A stretch of DNA of 64,000 nucleotides from Aporrectodea caliginosa. Taxonomy: Eukaryota; Annelida; Clitellata; Crassiclitellata; Lumbricidae. The notes under the pieces are model-generated. The model worked only from the letters and a program-made list of their open reading frames with translations. It was not told where the DNA came from and did no database searches. Location: positions 660,001 through 724,000 of the forward strand of contig JACEVL010000518.1 of NCBI GenBank assembly GCA_020284085.1, in the 5' to 3' direction. Shown piece by piece: positions 23,821 through 35,505 of the stretch. Made by a program: the position numbers and the translations under genes. Each line of letters opens with the position of its first letter. The stretch's first letter is position 1.

Positions 23821-24625
23821 CTAATATGGAGCACAGTTCGCACAGAATAACGGTCGTTTATTTAGCCCAAGACTTTGGCAACCGCACACTGAAAGCTGTG
23901 TGTCATCATCAAATATTCGTTTATTCATACAAAATTTCAAGTTAGAACTGTCTTGCGGAATGCAATTGCCACTTGCAATATCTTTTAACTGATAGTGTGT
24001 AAGGAGACGTTTCCTTGTGTTCCTAAGATGTACTGAAGGGCTGAACAACCGCAAAAAAAGTTCTAGATGATCTTGACTAAGTTTGTACGTCAGCAAATAT
24101 CTTAGTGGATGCAACCCAGACTTAACAATAGAATCAAATAAATACATGATGCTTACTGATGAGACTATAAAGCCAATAGCACCTGTTTTGCAAACACTAT
24201 TGCTGTCCATCAGCTAACTTCAAGCCCTTCAGGTACTGAATGGCTTCCAGCAAAATGGTCGCAATCAGAACACCAACGGCATATCACTTCAATACAGAGT
24301 TGAACCAAATTGGCCCTTTCCTTGCCATGAAGGTCATCAATTAAAAAATAAGCAACAGGTAGTTTCCATTGCTATGTCAGAGACACAAGGAACATCACAA
24401 GTGCCTCTTTGGCAATTGGCAGGCCAGCCAAGTCATCTGCAGGGACCCCCATATCAACATAACCCACAAATTTGTCTGCTGATCTGTCAAAGTCAAGCTG
24501 TTTCCTTATAGCAATTTTATCTATCATTAACACACATGGCATTCGGGTGTTGCTATCATTGCTCTCAAGGTGTTGGGCAATTGCACTAAATATTTAATCA
24601 TGAAACCCAGGGTTGCCGTAAATGC
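23821..24625 (-). pseudogene. P-element/THAP9-like transposase pseudogene
   Basis: Conceptual translation of the minus strand from about 24620 gives LMIDKIAIRKQLDFD, FVGYVDMG, LPIAKEALVMFLVSLT, WKLPVAYFLID and KERANLVQLC. Further down, an open segment (24210-23821) has TGAIGFIVSSVSIMYLFD and YLLTYKLSQDHLELF. These match, in order, the catalytic-core blocks of THAP9 and P-element transposases (LMLDEM.IR, VDLG, ATEALVFM..G, WKIP..YF, KANLV, LTYKLSQDHLE.FF). Several in-frame stops and missing intervening sequence show it is dead. The N-terminal THAP zinc finger and the element ends were not found. Confidence 0.7.
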
Positions 24626-24629
24626 ATGA

Positions 24630-26128
24630 ATACCAAGATGACAGAGTTCTTGGATGCAGGGTCAGAGCTGTCGGTCAGTATTGGGTAAAACTAATTTTTA
24701 AGGGTCAGTAATCTGTCACTGCTTGGTGCGATAATTGATCTGTGTGATTGTTAAGTGTTCTATCCCAAGTTCAAAGTTTGTTATTAAAATTTGTTCCTAC
24801 TTATTGTGGGTAGAAAAAAAAGACATTTTCAAAGGACAATATTGCTTGTGTAATGTATGATATTGTATCTAATTATTTGTAAATTTTTGAAATTGTTAAT
24901 TCATTACGTGTTAACTTTAAAGGACAAAAATATTACAGTAATGTCAGATGCTTGTTTGGTTATTCATTTATTTATAATGTATCATATTGTTCCTACCAAA
25001 GGACTTAACTCTAATGTACAACTTTAATAATTTGTGGAATTGTTACTTCGTTACATGTTAGTCAACTCCAGACGGCGTGCTTGTCCGTACTCCTAATATA
25101 CAAAGACTTAAAGGATATTCCGGGGCATTAAATGCCGTGAGTGCCAGTGGTCCCAATGGTACGACTTGAAGCGCTGGAAGTAGCGTATTTCAGTGCATCT
25201 CCCGGTCACGTCTCAGCTGCAGCTTCCACGTTCGCTCCAATGATACAATCTTCAAAGCGAATCTCGGTTTCTTTTGGGAATTCTTTTGCGATAAAAAAGA
25301 TCGAGGGATAAATTAAGGACCCGTCGACGTATGAAATGAAGGATAGAAGAACAGACGTTATTCATACAAAATTTCAAGTTGTCACAACCGCAGCTTAAGA
25401 CAGATAATGGTATGGTGGAGTTCGACTAGTTTTGGGGCGACAAGCCAGCGGTGCAAATTGTCAGAAAAATTCCGCCCTGCAGATGTTATTCTATAATGTC
25501 AATAGCCAATAGGCCTACATGTTCTTGTATAATAGGAGTCGTGGACTCGTGGTAGGCCCTGTAAAGTTTTTACTATCCTTCGGTGGCAGTTTGTACCCAT
25601 GGACCCGTGTTCGTAGATTGTAGCTGCAGACTGCAAGACTCGGGTAGAAATCTTCTGAGCGCAATGAATGGTTCTGGTAAGATATTATGGCCCTGAATAG
25701 GGAATCATCGGCCGTATCTTGTTACATTTTGTACGTTTAGATGTATGTTAACCTTGATCTAGAGGTAAGCAGACTGGACTTCTAAATTAGAAGTCTGGAC
25801 TGCCTGACCTCTTTTGATCTTGACCTGAAACCGATCTAACCCACCCACCCCCACTATCGATCATGCTTTGACTAATCGACTGTGAGTAAGCTTGTTCCCG
25901 CAACTACGCTGTTTTGGGCGCTGTAGAAATCTCTGGATTACGACTACGATTCGAATTCCTGCCAAGAGATGAAGATATCTCGAGAGTTCTGTTGTCCAAA
26001 CGCCCCCTAACGAATTGATCTGCACAATTTAAAAACTTATGGCTTTAGAACAGGGTTTGCCAAAAGGTACACTGCCAACACAAATGCCGAAAATCAGAGA
26101 ACAGAGTAGCCTAATAGCGAACATAACC
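24630..26128. other. No gene recognised
   Basis: The stretch just upstream of the transposase pseudogene (24630-25400) may hold more of the dead element, but no domain is readable. The rest shows no gene. Confidence 0.4.
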
Positions 26129-26136
26129 AGTTAGGC

Positions 26137-26407
26137 CAGGGGTCTCCAAAGTACGGCCCGCGGGCCACATCCGGCCCGCTAAGGCCTTTAATCTGGCCCG
26201 CGGAACTCTCCATGTCGCTGTTTACACAGTAATCAGGACTAACGAGAAACCATCTTAATTGTTATTGATATCTGCACTGCATCAGGCATCAGGAATAAAT
26301 AGCCTGTTCAAAGTTATTCATTCGCGGTTTTTCTTCGGAGTTTTGGCCCGTTGAGCTTTAGAAAGTCAGCAATGTGGCCCACCGCTGGAAAACTTTGGAG
26401 ACCCCTG
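26137..26407. mobile_element. hAT MITE with GGCCCGCGGGCC core and perfect 8-bp duplication
   Basis: The ends are CAGGGGTCTCCAAAGT and ACTTTGGAGACCCCTG. Identical AGTTAGGC flanks lie at 26129-26136 and 26408-26415. Just inside is GGCCCGCGGGCCACATCC, a subterminal block I associate with a widely distributed animal hAT family. It has no coding capacity. Confidence 0.9.
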
Positions 26408-26415
26408 AGTTAGGC

Positions 26416-27820
26416 TACCACTTAACCAGTCGTCGGAGTTCTATCGATAATAATTATTCTTTGAAAAATGATCAGGGTCAAAGCCAAACAGTCGCTGTAG
26501 AAAAGCGTGCGCATTTAGCCTACATTTACTTTTATTCACATTTACATTATTCGCATTTACATTTGGTTTCACATTTTTTTCATCAGCAACCAATTTCTGC
26601 ATAACATGATAATCCAGTGGCGGCAATTTGCATAAAGAATCCGTATTATTGACTAATTAGTTCAGTTCGCCAGATCGTCGCTAGGGTCGCCTGTCACATC
26701 CCTTTTATGCGTCTATCTGTTGACGTGATCGGATGTTTTTGTTCAATATGTAAATCTCTTCCGGTTTCGAGAATGAACGAGAAAGCAGGTGGCTTCCTTA
26801 TTCACGTAAAATGACATCATCCACATACCACGACCAACGGACAACGGACGCTCTGCGCTGGGTCGGTGATCTGAAATCCCGTGTAAACATGTCGAATGAT
26901 CTGATGTCCCGTGTATAAGTCACACAGTGAACTGATGTCCCTTGTATAGCCTAGGTCGCACGATAAGGGACTTTGCGCAGTGAACCCTAATGGACCGATA
27001 ATCCCGGTCTTTTAAGAGCGTATTTATGACCGTCCAGTGGGAATAAACCTGCGCATCACTACGTCAAACCAACAATACGCCCTCATAAACTCACATAGGG
27101 CCTATGTGACCACCGTGCATGAGAAAACACGAGAAACATACTTAGAAGGCAAGTAGGGCATAAAATGGGTCCAAATGAGTTCTTTGCATATTTAGATTCC
27201 TTGCTGCATTAGCTATCAAACTGTAAGTCCTCAGATACGGTTTCTTTAAGTAAGCCTATTATGTATTTTAAGGTTTCCACGAAGCCCAACAAAATTACTT
27301 CATTTAACATGGCTTAAGTCTTATGTTAAAATTATATGCGTGTCCAAATTTTAGGTCGTGTTCAACGACAATTATGCAAATGAGCAAATCATGGAAACAC
27401 TCAACCAGTTTTTTTCTAGAGATTCATTTATGGCACAAACTCAGAGGCATAAGCATACATTCCAATTTACTATGCTCATAAACATACAAGACGCGTAGGA
27501 ACACCGATGCAGGAAGAGTCGTATGTTTATGTGGTCAGACGTTAAATTGTTCGTGCAGAGGAGGATGCCCAAATATTTGAAAACTAAAACCTAGGCCTCT
27601 GACTTGTGAAGCTGTAACCAATACTCGCTATAAATTTTGCTGTTCGGATAAAACGTAAGATTCGTGAAACGCCATGAGTGTAGATCATTGTAACAAAAAA
27701 ACACATCTCCTATGATACACCAAATAACAACGATTACTGTGTTTATAGGGACCTCGAGCAAAAATTTTACTTGCATATTTTTAGGGTGAAAAACTGTGAC
27801 GCAATTTCATTTAAACGATT
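26416..27820. other. No gene recognised
   Basis: AT-rich with a short ACATTTAC-rich patch (26520-26570). No exon is supported. Confidence 0.4.
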
Positions 27821-28200
27821 TGACGTCATTTTCTTCAGTGTAAACAATAATTATGTTGCCGTTGTGTTCTCATAATCAACTGTTATTTTTTGTGCTAATT
27901 TTTATTTTCGTACTTAATAATGACGTAATTTTCTTAATTTTTATTAATAGTGACGTGTCTCCTATAATTATGAGAAATATCATGACGTCATTTTTTTCTT
28001 CCATTTTTTATTCTCCTCTTCGCATCAATTAAAGAACTATTGTGACGTCATTGTCCTCATCAGAACTGTTATGATGTAATTTTCTATTTGAGACCGTGAG
28101 ACTACAGTGACGTCAGTTTCTTTTTGAGAACAATTGTGACGTCATTTTCTTTATAGAACTTTTATGGCCTCATTTTTACGTGACACCTATTGTGACGTCA
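27821..28200. promoter_or_regulatory. Cluster of six perfect CRE palindromes
   Basis: TGACGTCA occurs at 27821, 27983, 28043, 28108, 28137 and 28193. Most are followed by TTTTCTT-like sequence, and there are further near-matches. The surroundings suggest a degenerate tandem repeat with a TGTGACGTCATTTTCT core. Binding by CREB/ATF-type factors is possible, but no promoter is recognised nearby. Confidence 0.5.
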
Positions 28201-28479
28201 TTTAATTTTTTTAGATCTATTGTGACGAGACCAATAGTCTTGAATCGATTCAGGTATACTGAAAGTAGTCTTTAGAGCAGAGTTCGGAAATGTTAGTCAT
28301 CCTGTTAACATGGCTCTGGTGATTTCAGCTCATAAGTTCATGTTTCGTAATTCCATCTTCAGTTCAGGGCAAGTGGAGAAAAGAGTTTAGTTAGTACAAC
28401 TGATTCAATTAATGATTCGATTACAGACAGACTGACTGACTGACTGACTGACCGAGCTGTCTCCTCTGCACATCTTATA

Positions 28480-28860
28480 CATACATTCACAGATGACGTT
28501 CCCTCCTTCATCTGGAACTCTCTCTACCTCCTCCCTCAGGTTCAAAACTCTCTACCTCCTCCCTCCAGTGCATATTTTAACGGATTTGGACTCCTGGGAC
28601 AAAGTCTGCTACTCTACTTTCAATATAATTGGAACCTAACATTGAAATAGAGTATCACTTGGGACAAATCACTAAAACTACTGGGACAAATCCTAAAACT
28701 ACTGGGGAAAATCCTAAAACTACTGGGACATTTGTCCCAGTAGTTATACAGTTAAAATATGCACTGCCTCCCTCAGGTTCAAAACTCTCCCATCGAGAGA
28801 TTGTCTTTCGCTCTCAATTGAAAACTTTCCTCTTCCGGTCTATCGATGATTCCTAATGTT
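28480..28860 (+). mobile_element. LINE 3'-end fragment (TTTCGCTCTCAATTGAAAAC family)
   Basis: The C-terminal LINE ORF region ends with GAGAGATTGTCTTTCGCTCT and CCTCTTCCGGTCTATCGATG. Related sequence is at 40500-40740 (+) and 45365-45590 (-). It contains a tandem and inverted ACTACTGGGACA block (28676-28746). Confidence 0.6.
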
Positions 28861-28864
28861 TCCT

Positions 28865-29290
28865 ATTGCATTGCATTGACGCTTGTTCGTTTCAAATCTG
28901 GACGCGAACAACAATTCTTTGAATCAATCCTTACTCCAAAGATTCATCATAATATTCAACGAGGTCATCGGATTGTCTTTCTCTTTGGGAAACCTAACAC
29001 TCAAACTGTTCTGGTGAATGAGACTTTCCGGTTGCTGCAGGAACCTGGATCCTGGATCTGTCTCTTCCTGTGTCTGTCCGTTCTGCTTAATCGCTTGTGT
29101 CATTTCGTTCTCAACTTAAGACTTACCTCTTTCAAATTGCTTATCCACCATACGACATTCCTGTCTGTCTTCGAGGACTTATCTTCTGGATTTTATATTG
29201 ATCTGATTACGGATTGGTTTTGGTGTGCCATCGGTTGATGCATTTTGTGCTTTAGGCGTCGGCGCAATATTAGTTACTAAGCTTAATTGC
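28865..29290 (+). mobile_element. Probable LINE or other repeat fragment
   Basis: An open stretch (28846-29238) without recognisable domains ends in the GATTACGGATTGGTTTTGGT block shared with 20990-21090. Confidence 0.35.
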
Positions 29291-29469
29291 AAAAACCATA
29301 TAATATATCTGAACTTTATAAGTAGGGCATAATTGATTATCAATTAGATATGTATTGTTTTCTATTTTACATCTGACGTGAACGAATCGTCACAGTTCGT
29401 TTCGTCCAATTTTCTATTCTCCATAATTGTCACTGATGACATTCTCAACTTTCTTATCGATCAAACAAT

Positions 29470-29560
29470 TCGTTTCCATAGCATCGGTTTCCATAGCATC
29501 CGTTTCCATATCATCCGTTGCCATAGCATCCGTTTCCATATCGTCCGTTGCCATGGCATT
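29470..29560. repeat. 15-bp tandem repeat CCATAGCATCCGTTT
   Basis: About six units with single-base variants. Confidence 0.85.
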
Positions 29561-29644
29561 GCGTCTGTTGCCGTTGCTGATCTCTTTAGCAGCTGATCGT
29601 AATACGCGCTTAATCATCCACCAGATGGCGAATTACGAGCGCAA

Positions 29645-29725
29645 CAGACAGACACACACACACATACACACACACATACACATAGACAAAGACAGAGACA
29701 GAGACAGAGACAGAGAGACAGAGAC
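29645..29725. repeat. CA and GACAGA microsatellites
   Basis: ACACACAT-like, then (GACAGA)n. Confidence 0.9.
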
Positions 29726-29894
29726 CAACCGGTCGACCTGTTAACCTCCCTCTGCCGTTGCAGCGATGTCTTCTTTCCCTCCCTCCGTCCATCTGTTTAC
29801 ATTGCTACGTGCCATGAAACCACTAAACGAATTTATGGCCACCCACACGCTGCTTTGTTCGATTATATGCATACACATATATTTGAATATAGGC

Positions 29895-29935
29895 CTAATA
29901 TACGTATATACGTATATATATATATATATTATATA
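29895..29935. repeat. TA-rich run
   Basis: TATATATA-rich with ACGTATATACGTATAT at its start. Confidence 0.75.
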
Positions 29936-29959
29936 TGCTCGCCTATCCATCGGTCAATC

Positions 29960-30304
29960 CAATCCTCCACTCATCCCTCCACAACCCTCAATTCCACCAT
30001 CCTTCCCGTAATCCGTCTATCCTTCCGTCCATCCCTAAATCACTCCATTCATTCCTTAATCCTTCCATCCATTCCTCCCTCCCTCCCTCCATCCATCCGT
30101 CCATCCGTCCATTCGTCCGTCCATCCTTTCTTCCCACCATCCGTCCATCCCTAAATCCCTCCATTCATCCCTTAATCCTTCCATCCTCCCTCTATCCCTC
30201 CCTCCATCCCTCCATCCATTCTTTCTTCCCACCATCCCTCCATCCCTTCTTTCTTCCCACCATCCGTCCATCCGTCCATCTATCCTTTCTTCCCACCATT
30301 GCTC
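29960..30304. repeat. Degenerate CCATCCAT/CCTCCAT array
   Basis: Loose tetranucleotide-derived sequence leading into the 29-bp minisatellite. Confidence 0.88.
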
Positions 30305-30895
30305 CATCCCTCCTTTCTTCCCACCATGCCTCCTCCATCCATCCTTTCTTCCCACCATGCCTCCTCCATCCATCCTTTCTTCCCACCATGCCTCCTCCAT
30401 CCATCCTTTCTTCCCACCATGCCTCCTCCATCCATCCTTTCTTCCCACCATGCCTCCTCCATCCATCCTTTCTTCCCACCATGCCTCCTCCATCCATCCT
30501 TTCTTCCCACCATGCCTCCTCCATCCATCCTTTCTTCCCACCATGCCTCCTCCATCCATCCTTTCTTCCCACCATGCCTCCTCCATCCATCCTTTCTTCC
30601 CACCATGCCTCCTCCATCCATCCTTTCTTCCCACCATGCCTCCTCCATCCATCCTTTCTTCCCACCATGCCTCCTCCATCCATCCTTTCTTCCCACCATG
30701 CCTCCTCCATCCATCCTTTCTTCCCACCATGCCTCCTCCATCCATCCTTTCTTCCCACCATGCCTCCTCCATCCATCCTTTCTTCCCACCATGCCTCCTC
30801 CATCCATCCTTTCTTCCCACCATGCCTCCTCCATCCATCCTTTCTTCCCACCATGCCTCCTCCATCCATCCTTTCTTCCCACCATCCTCCATCCA
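30305..30895. repeat. 29-bp minisatellite, about 20 near-identical units
   Basis: The unit contains CTCCATCCATCCTTTCTTCC followed by CACCATGC. The units are almost identical. Because 29 is not a multiple of 3, several frames stay open across the array on both strands. Confidence 0.97.
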
Positions 30896-31400
30896 TCCTT
30901 TTCTTCCCACCATCCTTTCTCCATCCATCCATTCATCCTTTCTTCCCACCATTTCTCCATCCATGCATAAGTCTATCCGTCCATCCATCCTTTCTTTCCA
31001 CCATCCCTCCATCCATTCTTTCTTCCCACCATCCGTCCATCCATCCTTTCTTCCCACCGCCGCTCCATCCATCCTTTCTTCTTCTCCATCCATCCGTCCA
31101 TCCATCCTTTCTTCCCACCATCCCTCCATCCCTTCCTTCCCACCATCCATCCCTTCTTTCTTCCATCCCTCCATCCCTTCTTTCTTCCCACCATCCATCC
31201 CTTCTTTCTTCCCACCATCCATCCCTTCTTTCTTCCCACCATCCCTCCATCCCTTCTTTCTTCCCACCATCCATCCCTTCTTTCTTCCCACCATCCATCC
31301 CTTCTTTCTTCCCACCATCCCTCCATCCCTTCTTTCTTCCCACCATCCATCCCTTCTTTCTTCCCACCATCCATCCGTCCATCCTTCCCTGTTTCTTCCA
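30896..31400. repeat. Diverged flank of the minisatellite, 24-28-bp units
   Basis: Units of CATCCCTTCTTTCTTCCCAC with variable CCATCCCTC spacers. Confidence 0.92.
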
Positions 31401-31527
31401 TCTACCCCATGATGCACAGCGAATAAGACTAAAAAACAATTACGCTTCTGCCGTGAAATTTCTTTGCACTTGAGACGACGAAGAGAACGTGACCCGGAAG
31501 TAGATGACCGCTTTATGACGCATGCAG

Positions 31528-31740
31528 TAGACAGACAGACAGACAGACAGATAGAGAGAAAGAGAGAGAGACAGACAAACAGAAGGACAGACAGACAGAC
31601 GGACGGACAGACGGACGGACAGACAGACAGACGGACGGACAGACAGACAGACGGACGGACGGACGGACACGGACAGACAGACGGACGGACGGACAGGACA
31701 GACAGACGGACGGACGACAGACAGACAGACAGACGAGATA
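31528..31740. repeat. GACA/GACG tetranucleotide array
   Basis: (GACA)n interspersed with (GACG)n blocks at about 31596-31715. Confidence 0.95.
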
Positions 31741-31794
31741 AGGAGACTTACGTTTAATGAGACCTTCAGCGCAGAAGTCTGACTGAAAGACACA

Positions 31795-31910
31795 GAGAGA
31801 GACAGACAGACAGACTTACTCGCAGACAGACATATTGATAAACAGACGGATACAGACATGGACAGATAGAGAGAGAGTCTGACCGAGAGATAGACAGACA
31901 AACAGACGGA
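31795..31910. repeat. GACA-rich degenerate patch
   Basis: A looser continuation of the same tetranucleotide. Confidence 0.8.
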
Positions 31911-31954
31911 CATCTCGCGTGAGAATGGTGAGATGCAACGACTGCGCCTCTGTC

Positions 31955-32036
31955 TCTGTCTGTGCCAGTCTCTCTCTCTCTCTCTGTCTATCTGTGTCTG
32001 TGTCTGTGTCTGTCTCTGTTTCTGTCTCTGTCTGTC

Positions 32037-32069
<33 letters not shown>

Positions 32070-32180
32070 GTCTCTCTGTCTGTCTCTGTCTGTCTCTCTC
32101 TCTGTCTCTGTCTGTCTGTCTGTCTCTGTCTGTCTCTGTCTGTCTCTGTCTCTGTCTCTATGTCTGTCTGTCTCTGTTCA
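31955..32180. repeat. TCTG/TC-rich array
   Basis: CTGTCTCTGTCTGT-type mixture. Strand composition is inverted relative to 31528-31740 (purine strand becomes pyrimidine strand). Confidence 0.93.
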
Positions 32181-32431
32181 GCAGCCGAAAACTCTGATTG
32201 GATGAATGTAGCAGGATTAGGGAAGAAGAGGTCTCGAGTGGAGAACATTGGAAAGAGAGATGTATATACCGTAGACAGTAAAAGCGACAGACAGACAGAG
32301 GGGAATAGAGAGACTGATAGAGGTAGAGAAGGAGAGATAGAGACTTAGAGAGACTAAGACATATGCATTGGATGGATGGGCCTTAACTGCGGGGGCAAAG
32401 GAGAGAGACGCTCCCTGAAATATTAATGTGA

Positions 32432-32630
32432 GTGTTTCGTTAAATCCCCGACAGGGCAGAAATTTGTTTCGACGTTTCTTCTCCACTTGCGACCTCTAAC
32501 CAAAGCAGATTAAATGAGTACATTGACCGTACAATGCGTCAGTGGGAAGATGAGACGGTGAGGGAGAGCGATGGAAATATGCCCTATATGCCGAGTCCGA
32601 GAAGATGAAGTCGATAACACTTGAAACCCA
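32432..32630 (+). mobile_element. tRNA-derived SINE, family 1, copy F (5' truncated)
   Basis: It starts near the B-box remnant (GTTAAATCCCCGACAGGGC), then GAGTACATTGACCGTACAAT, GGTGAGGGAGAGCGATGG and GATGAAGTCGATAACACTTG. Confidence 0.72.
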
Positions 32631-32649
32631 TTTCTGCCTAAGGACTACT

Positions 32650-33045
32650 TTAAGGGACTCGCCTCTTCTCTTTCCTCCTCTTCCCCCTCATCTTCACCTT
32701 CCCCTCCCCTTGTTCGGCCCCACTTATTCCTTCTCCTCCTAATCATCGTCCTCCTTTTCCTTTTCCCTCCTCCTTTTCCTCCTCCTTTTTCCTCCTCTTC
32801 CTCCTCCTCCTCCTCGTCCTCCTTTTCCTTCTCCTCCTCCTTTCCGCCTCCGTTTCCTCCTCCTTTTCCTCCTCTTCCTCCTTCTCCTCCTTTTCCTCCT
32901 CTTCCTCCTTCTCCTCCTTCTCCTCCTTCTCCTCTCCTTCTCCTCCTCTTCTTCCTCCTTCTCCTTCTCCTGCCCTCCTCCTTCTCCCTCTCCTTCTCCT
33001 CCTCCTCCTCCTCCTCCTCCTCCTCCTCCTCCTGTTTCTAATCCT
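32650..33045. repeat. CCT/CTT-rich polypyrimidine tract
   Basis: Imperfect, with perfect (CCT)n near 32998-33030. Confidence 0.93.
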
Positions 33046-33254
33046 GCTTCTCCTCATCTTCGTCGTCTTCGTCATCATTGCCACCTGCTCCTCCGTCGAG
33101 AGCTGCTTAAAAGATGGTGCTTGGAATCGTGTGAAGCAGGTGCTGCCATCTGGCGCCGCATTTATAATTAATATGCAGCAAAGTCTGAATAGAAAACCTC
33201 GACGACAAACCAATTACGAAAGATTTGGGGCAGAGAAACCATCGTCCCTCCTCT

Positions 33255-33322
33255 GTCTGTCTGTCTGTCTCTGTCTCTGTCTCTGTCTCTGTCTCTGTCT
33301 CTGACTCTGTCTCTGTCTCTCT
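33255..33322. repeat. (CTGT)n/(CTCTGT)n array
   Basis: TGTCTGTC, then hexamer CTCTGT units. Confidence 0.93.
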
Positions 33323-33412
33323 CTTCAATCCACCATTCGATGCTTTTATTCCTTATGTTTCCAGCCACCTCCAAGCCTAAGGGCAGGCCGATCACAGTCT
33401 CTCTGTGTCTTT

Positions 33413-33414
<2 letters not shown>

Positions 33415-33505
<91 letters not shown>
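33415..33505. repeat. (CT)n microsatellite
   Basis: About 42 perfect CT units. Confidence 0.97.
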
Positions 33506-33506
<1 letters not shown>

Positions 33507-33904
33507 TTGTCTGTTTCTGTCTCTCTCCATATGTGTATGTCTCTCTTTCTCTCACCTTCTGTCTGTCTGACTGTCTGTCTGTCTCTCTCTGTGCCTGTTT
33601 CTGTGCATATATTTCCTTCCACTTTTCTTACGTGTTCTTTTTAACTGTCTAGTTGTCTCTCTCTCTGTCTTTCGGTAAGCCTGTGTCTGTCTACATCCTA
33701 CTCTGTCGCTCTGTTTGTCAATGTCTCTAACTCCAATAATTATAATTAGCTCCTCTTCTGCTGTGCAAATGTAATGTCATGTAACAAATTGAGATATACT
33801 CAAATGTTAAACAAACAATTTCTTGAGTACAACAAGTAGCGAGGAAAAACGCACTGACTTGGATTGCAATCAAAATTAATTATTTCGTGAACTGCATTAA
33901 CTTT

Positions 33905-34422
33905 ATCCGTTCTTGTGCATTTCCATCTCATATTCACCCATATTGCGTCAATCATTGGATGATCCGACCTTTCCTGTGTTCAGAGTCAGAACAATAATGG
34001 CTTCCCGGTCTGTATGCATGTGGCTCTGTGTCAGTCTGTGTCAGTCTGTCTGCGTGTCTGTCTCTATGTCTGACTGGATGACATTGGATTAGCTTAGATT
34101 GAATTATATTGGATTGGATTAGATTGGATTGGATTATGGATTTCGCTCAGGAAGGTTTGGAAGTTTAACAATTTAGTTTACTATGTTAGCAATTAAATAA
34201 ACTAATCCAATCCACAATCATCTAATCGATTATAATCAACTTATTTAATCCAATGCCATCCAGACAGACACGCAAGCTCACTCAGACATAGATACACATA
34301 CACACAGACAGAGTAAGACTGGGAAGCCATTATTGTTCTGACTCTGGACAGAGGAAAGGTCGGATCATCCAATGACTGATTCAATATTGGTGAATATGAG
34401 ATGGAAGTAGAGACGAACGGAT
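33905..34422. repeat. Large imperfect palindrome, arms about 220-240 bp
   Basis: The left arm (33905-34140) contains CATTGGATGATCCGACCTTT and GTCAGAACAATAATGGCTTC. The right arm (about 34205-34422) contains their reverse complements in reverse order. A roughly 60-bp centre near 34145-34200 is unpaired. The arms are diverged by scattered substitutions and small indels. Confidence 0.85.
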
Positions 34423-34557
34423 TCTCCCATCGTAGGACAACGGTTCATAAATACTCGGTGCTGAGATGATTACGACAGGGTTTTAGTGACAGCTGTTTAG
34501 GAACACGTAGACATGAATCTAGACTCTAGAGTTTGGAATGAATCTTCTTAGCCATAT

Positions 34558-34558
34558 T

Positions 34559-34616
<58 letters not shown>

Positions 34617-34696
34617 CGACAACGACAACGACGACAACGACGACGACGACGACGACGGCAGCAGCAGCAACAACAACAACAACAACAACAACAACA

Positions 34697-34736
<40 letters not shown>

Positions 34737-34738
34737 GA
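34558..34738. repeat. Compound ACA/ACG/GCA/ACT trinucleotide array
   Basis: Order: (ACA)n, (ACG)n, (GCA)3, (ACA)n, (ACT)n. Each block differs by one base from its neighbour. Confidence 0.96.
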
Positions 34739-35039
34739 CGTTTGCCCGCCCTAAGATGGTTGAAATGACCTGCATAACGTATCTCCACCTCTTTCCCAAT
34801 CCTCTGCCTCGGTCTCTCCCCGTCCCTCCACCTCCCCTTCCCAACCCTTCCCGTCCCTCCCATTGATGATTTCCTAGTTTCGTGTGAGCGTGTCATCTGT
34901 CTGTCAGTGTCTACCTGTTCACTTCATTTGGCCCCGGCCGTTGTCTTTTGTGTAGGCGAAGTGGCTGGTACTCGTATTCGCCTACGGCGCACTCGCGTAA
35001 CAGGAATGTTGACTTCATGACAGACAGACATTTCTCTGC

Positions 35040-35082
35040 CATTATATTATTATTAATTATTATTATTATTATTATTATTGCC
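35040..35082. repeat. (ATT)n microsatellite
   Basis: A short trinucleotide run. Confidence 0.9.
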
Positions 35083-35204
35083 CGAGGAAACAATCCTTCA
35101 GGATCTTAGAAACTATCTGAAAAGTTGTTTTTGCTCTGGAGTTAGCGGTCTTCGTCCCCGGTTATCACTGTTATTACTATTATTTTTATTGCTAATGGTG
35201 GAAG

Positions 35205-35505
35205 CGAAGATGAGGGATGGGGAAAGAGGAAGGGGTCAAAAGGGGAAAGGGGAACGGGGACGAGGGGAAGGGAAATGGAGGGGTGGACAGAGGAAGAGGG
35301 GTGACAGGGGTAGGGAAGCGGAGGTGAAAGGGGAAAGGTGAGGGTTGGGGTAAAGGGATTTGAAGTTGGGGAGTGGAGATGGAGCAGAGGGAAGGTGGAG
35401 GGGAGGGGAAAGGGTTGAGGGGAGTGGAGGGGAAGAGGAGTGGGAAGGGATGGAAGTGAAATGTAGAAGGGAGGGAGGGGAAAGGGTGGGGACGGGGAGG
35501 AATTT
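35205..35505. repeat. GGGGAAAGG-type purine tract
   Basis: Degenerate purine-rich sequence without a strict period, ending in the GTCTTAGGACGGGCA block that mirrors the RTE tail. Confidence 0.85.

Noticed and set aside
29935..31473. 512- and 453-residue frames rich in HPSFLP / MDGRKEG
   Set aside because: Periodic translation of the 29-bp minisatellite; the length not divisible by 3 keeps frames open.
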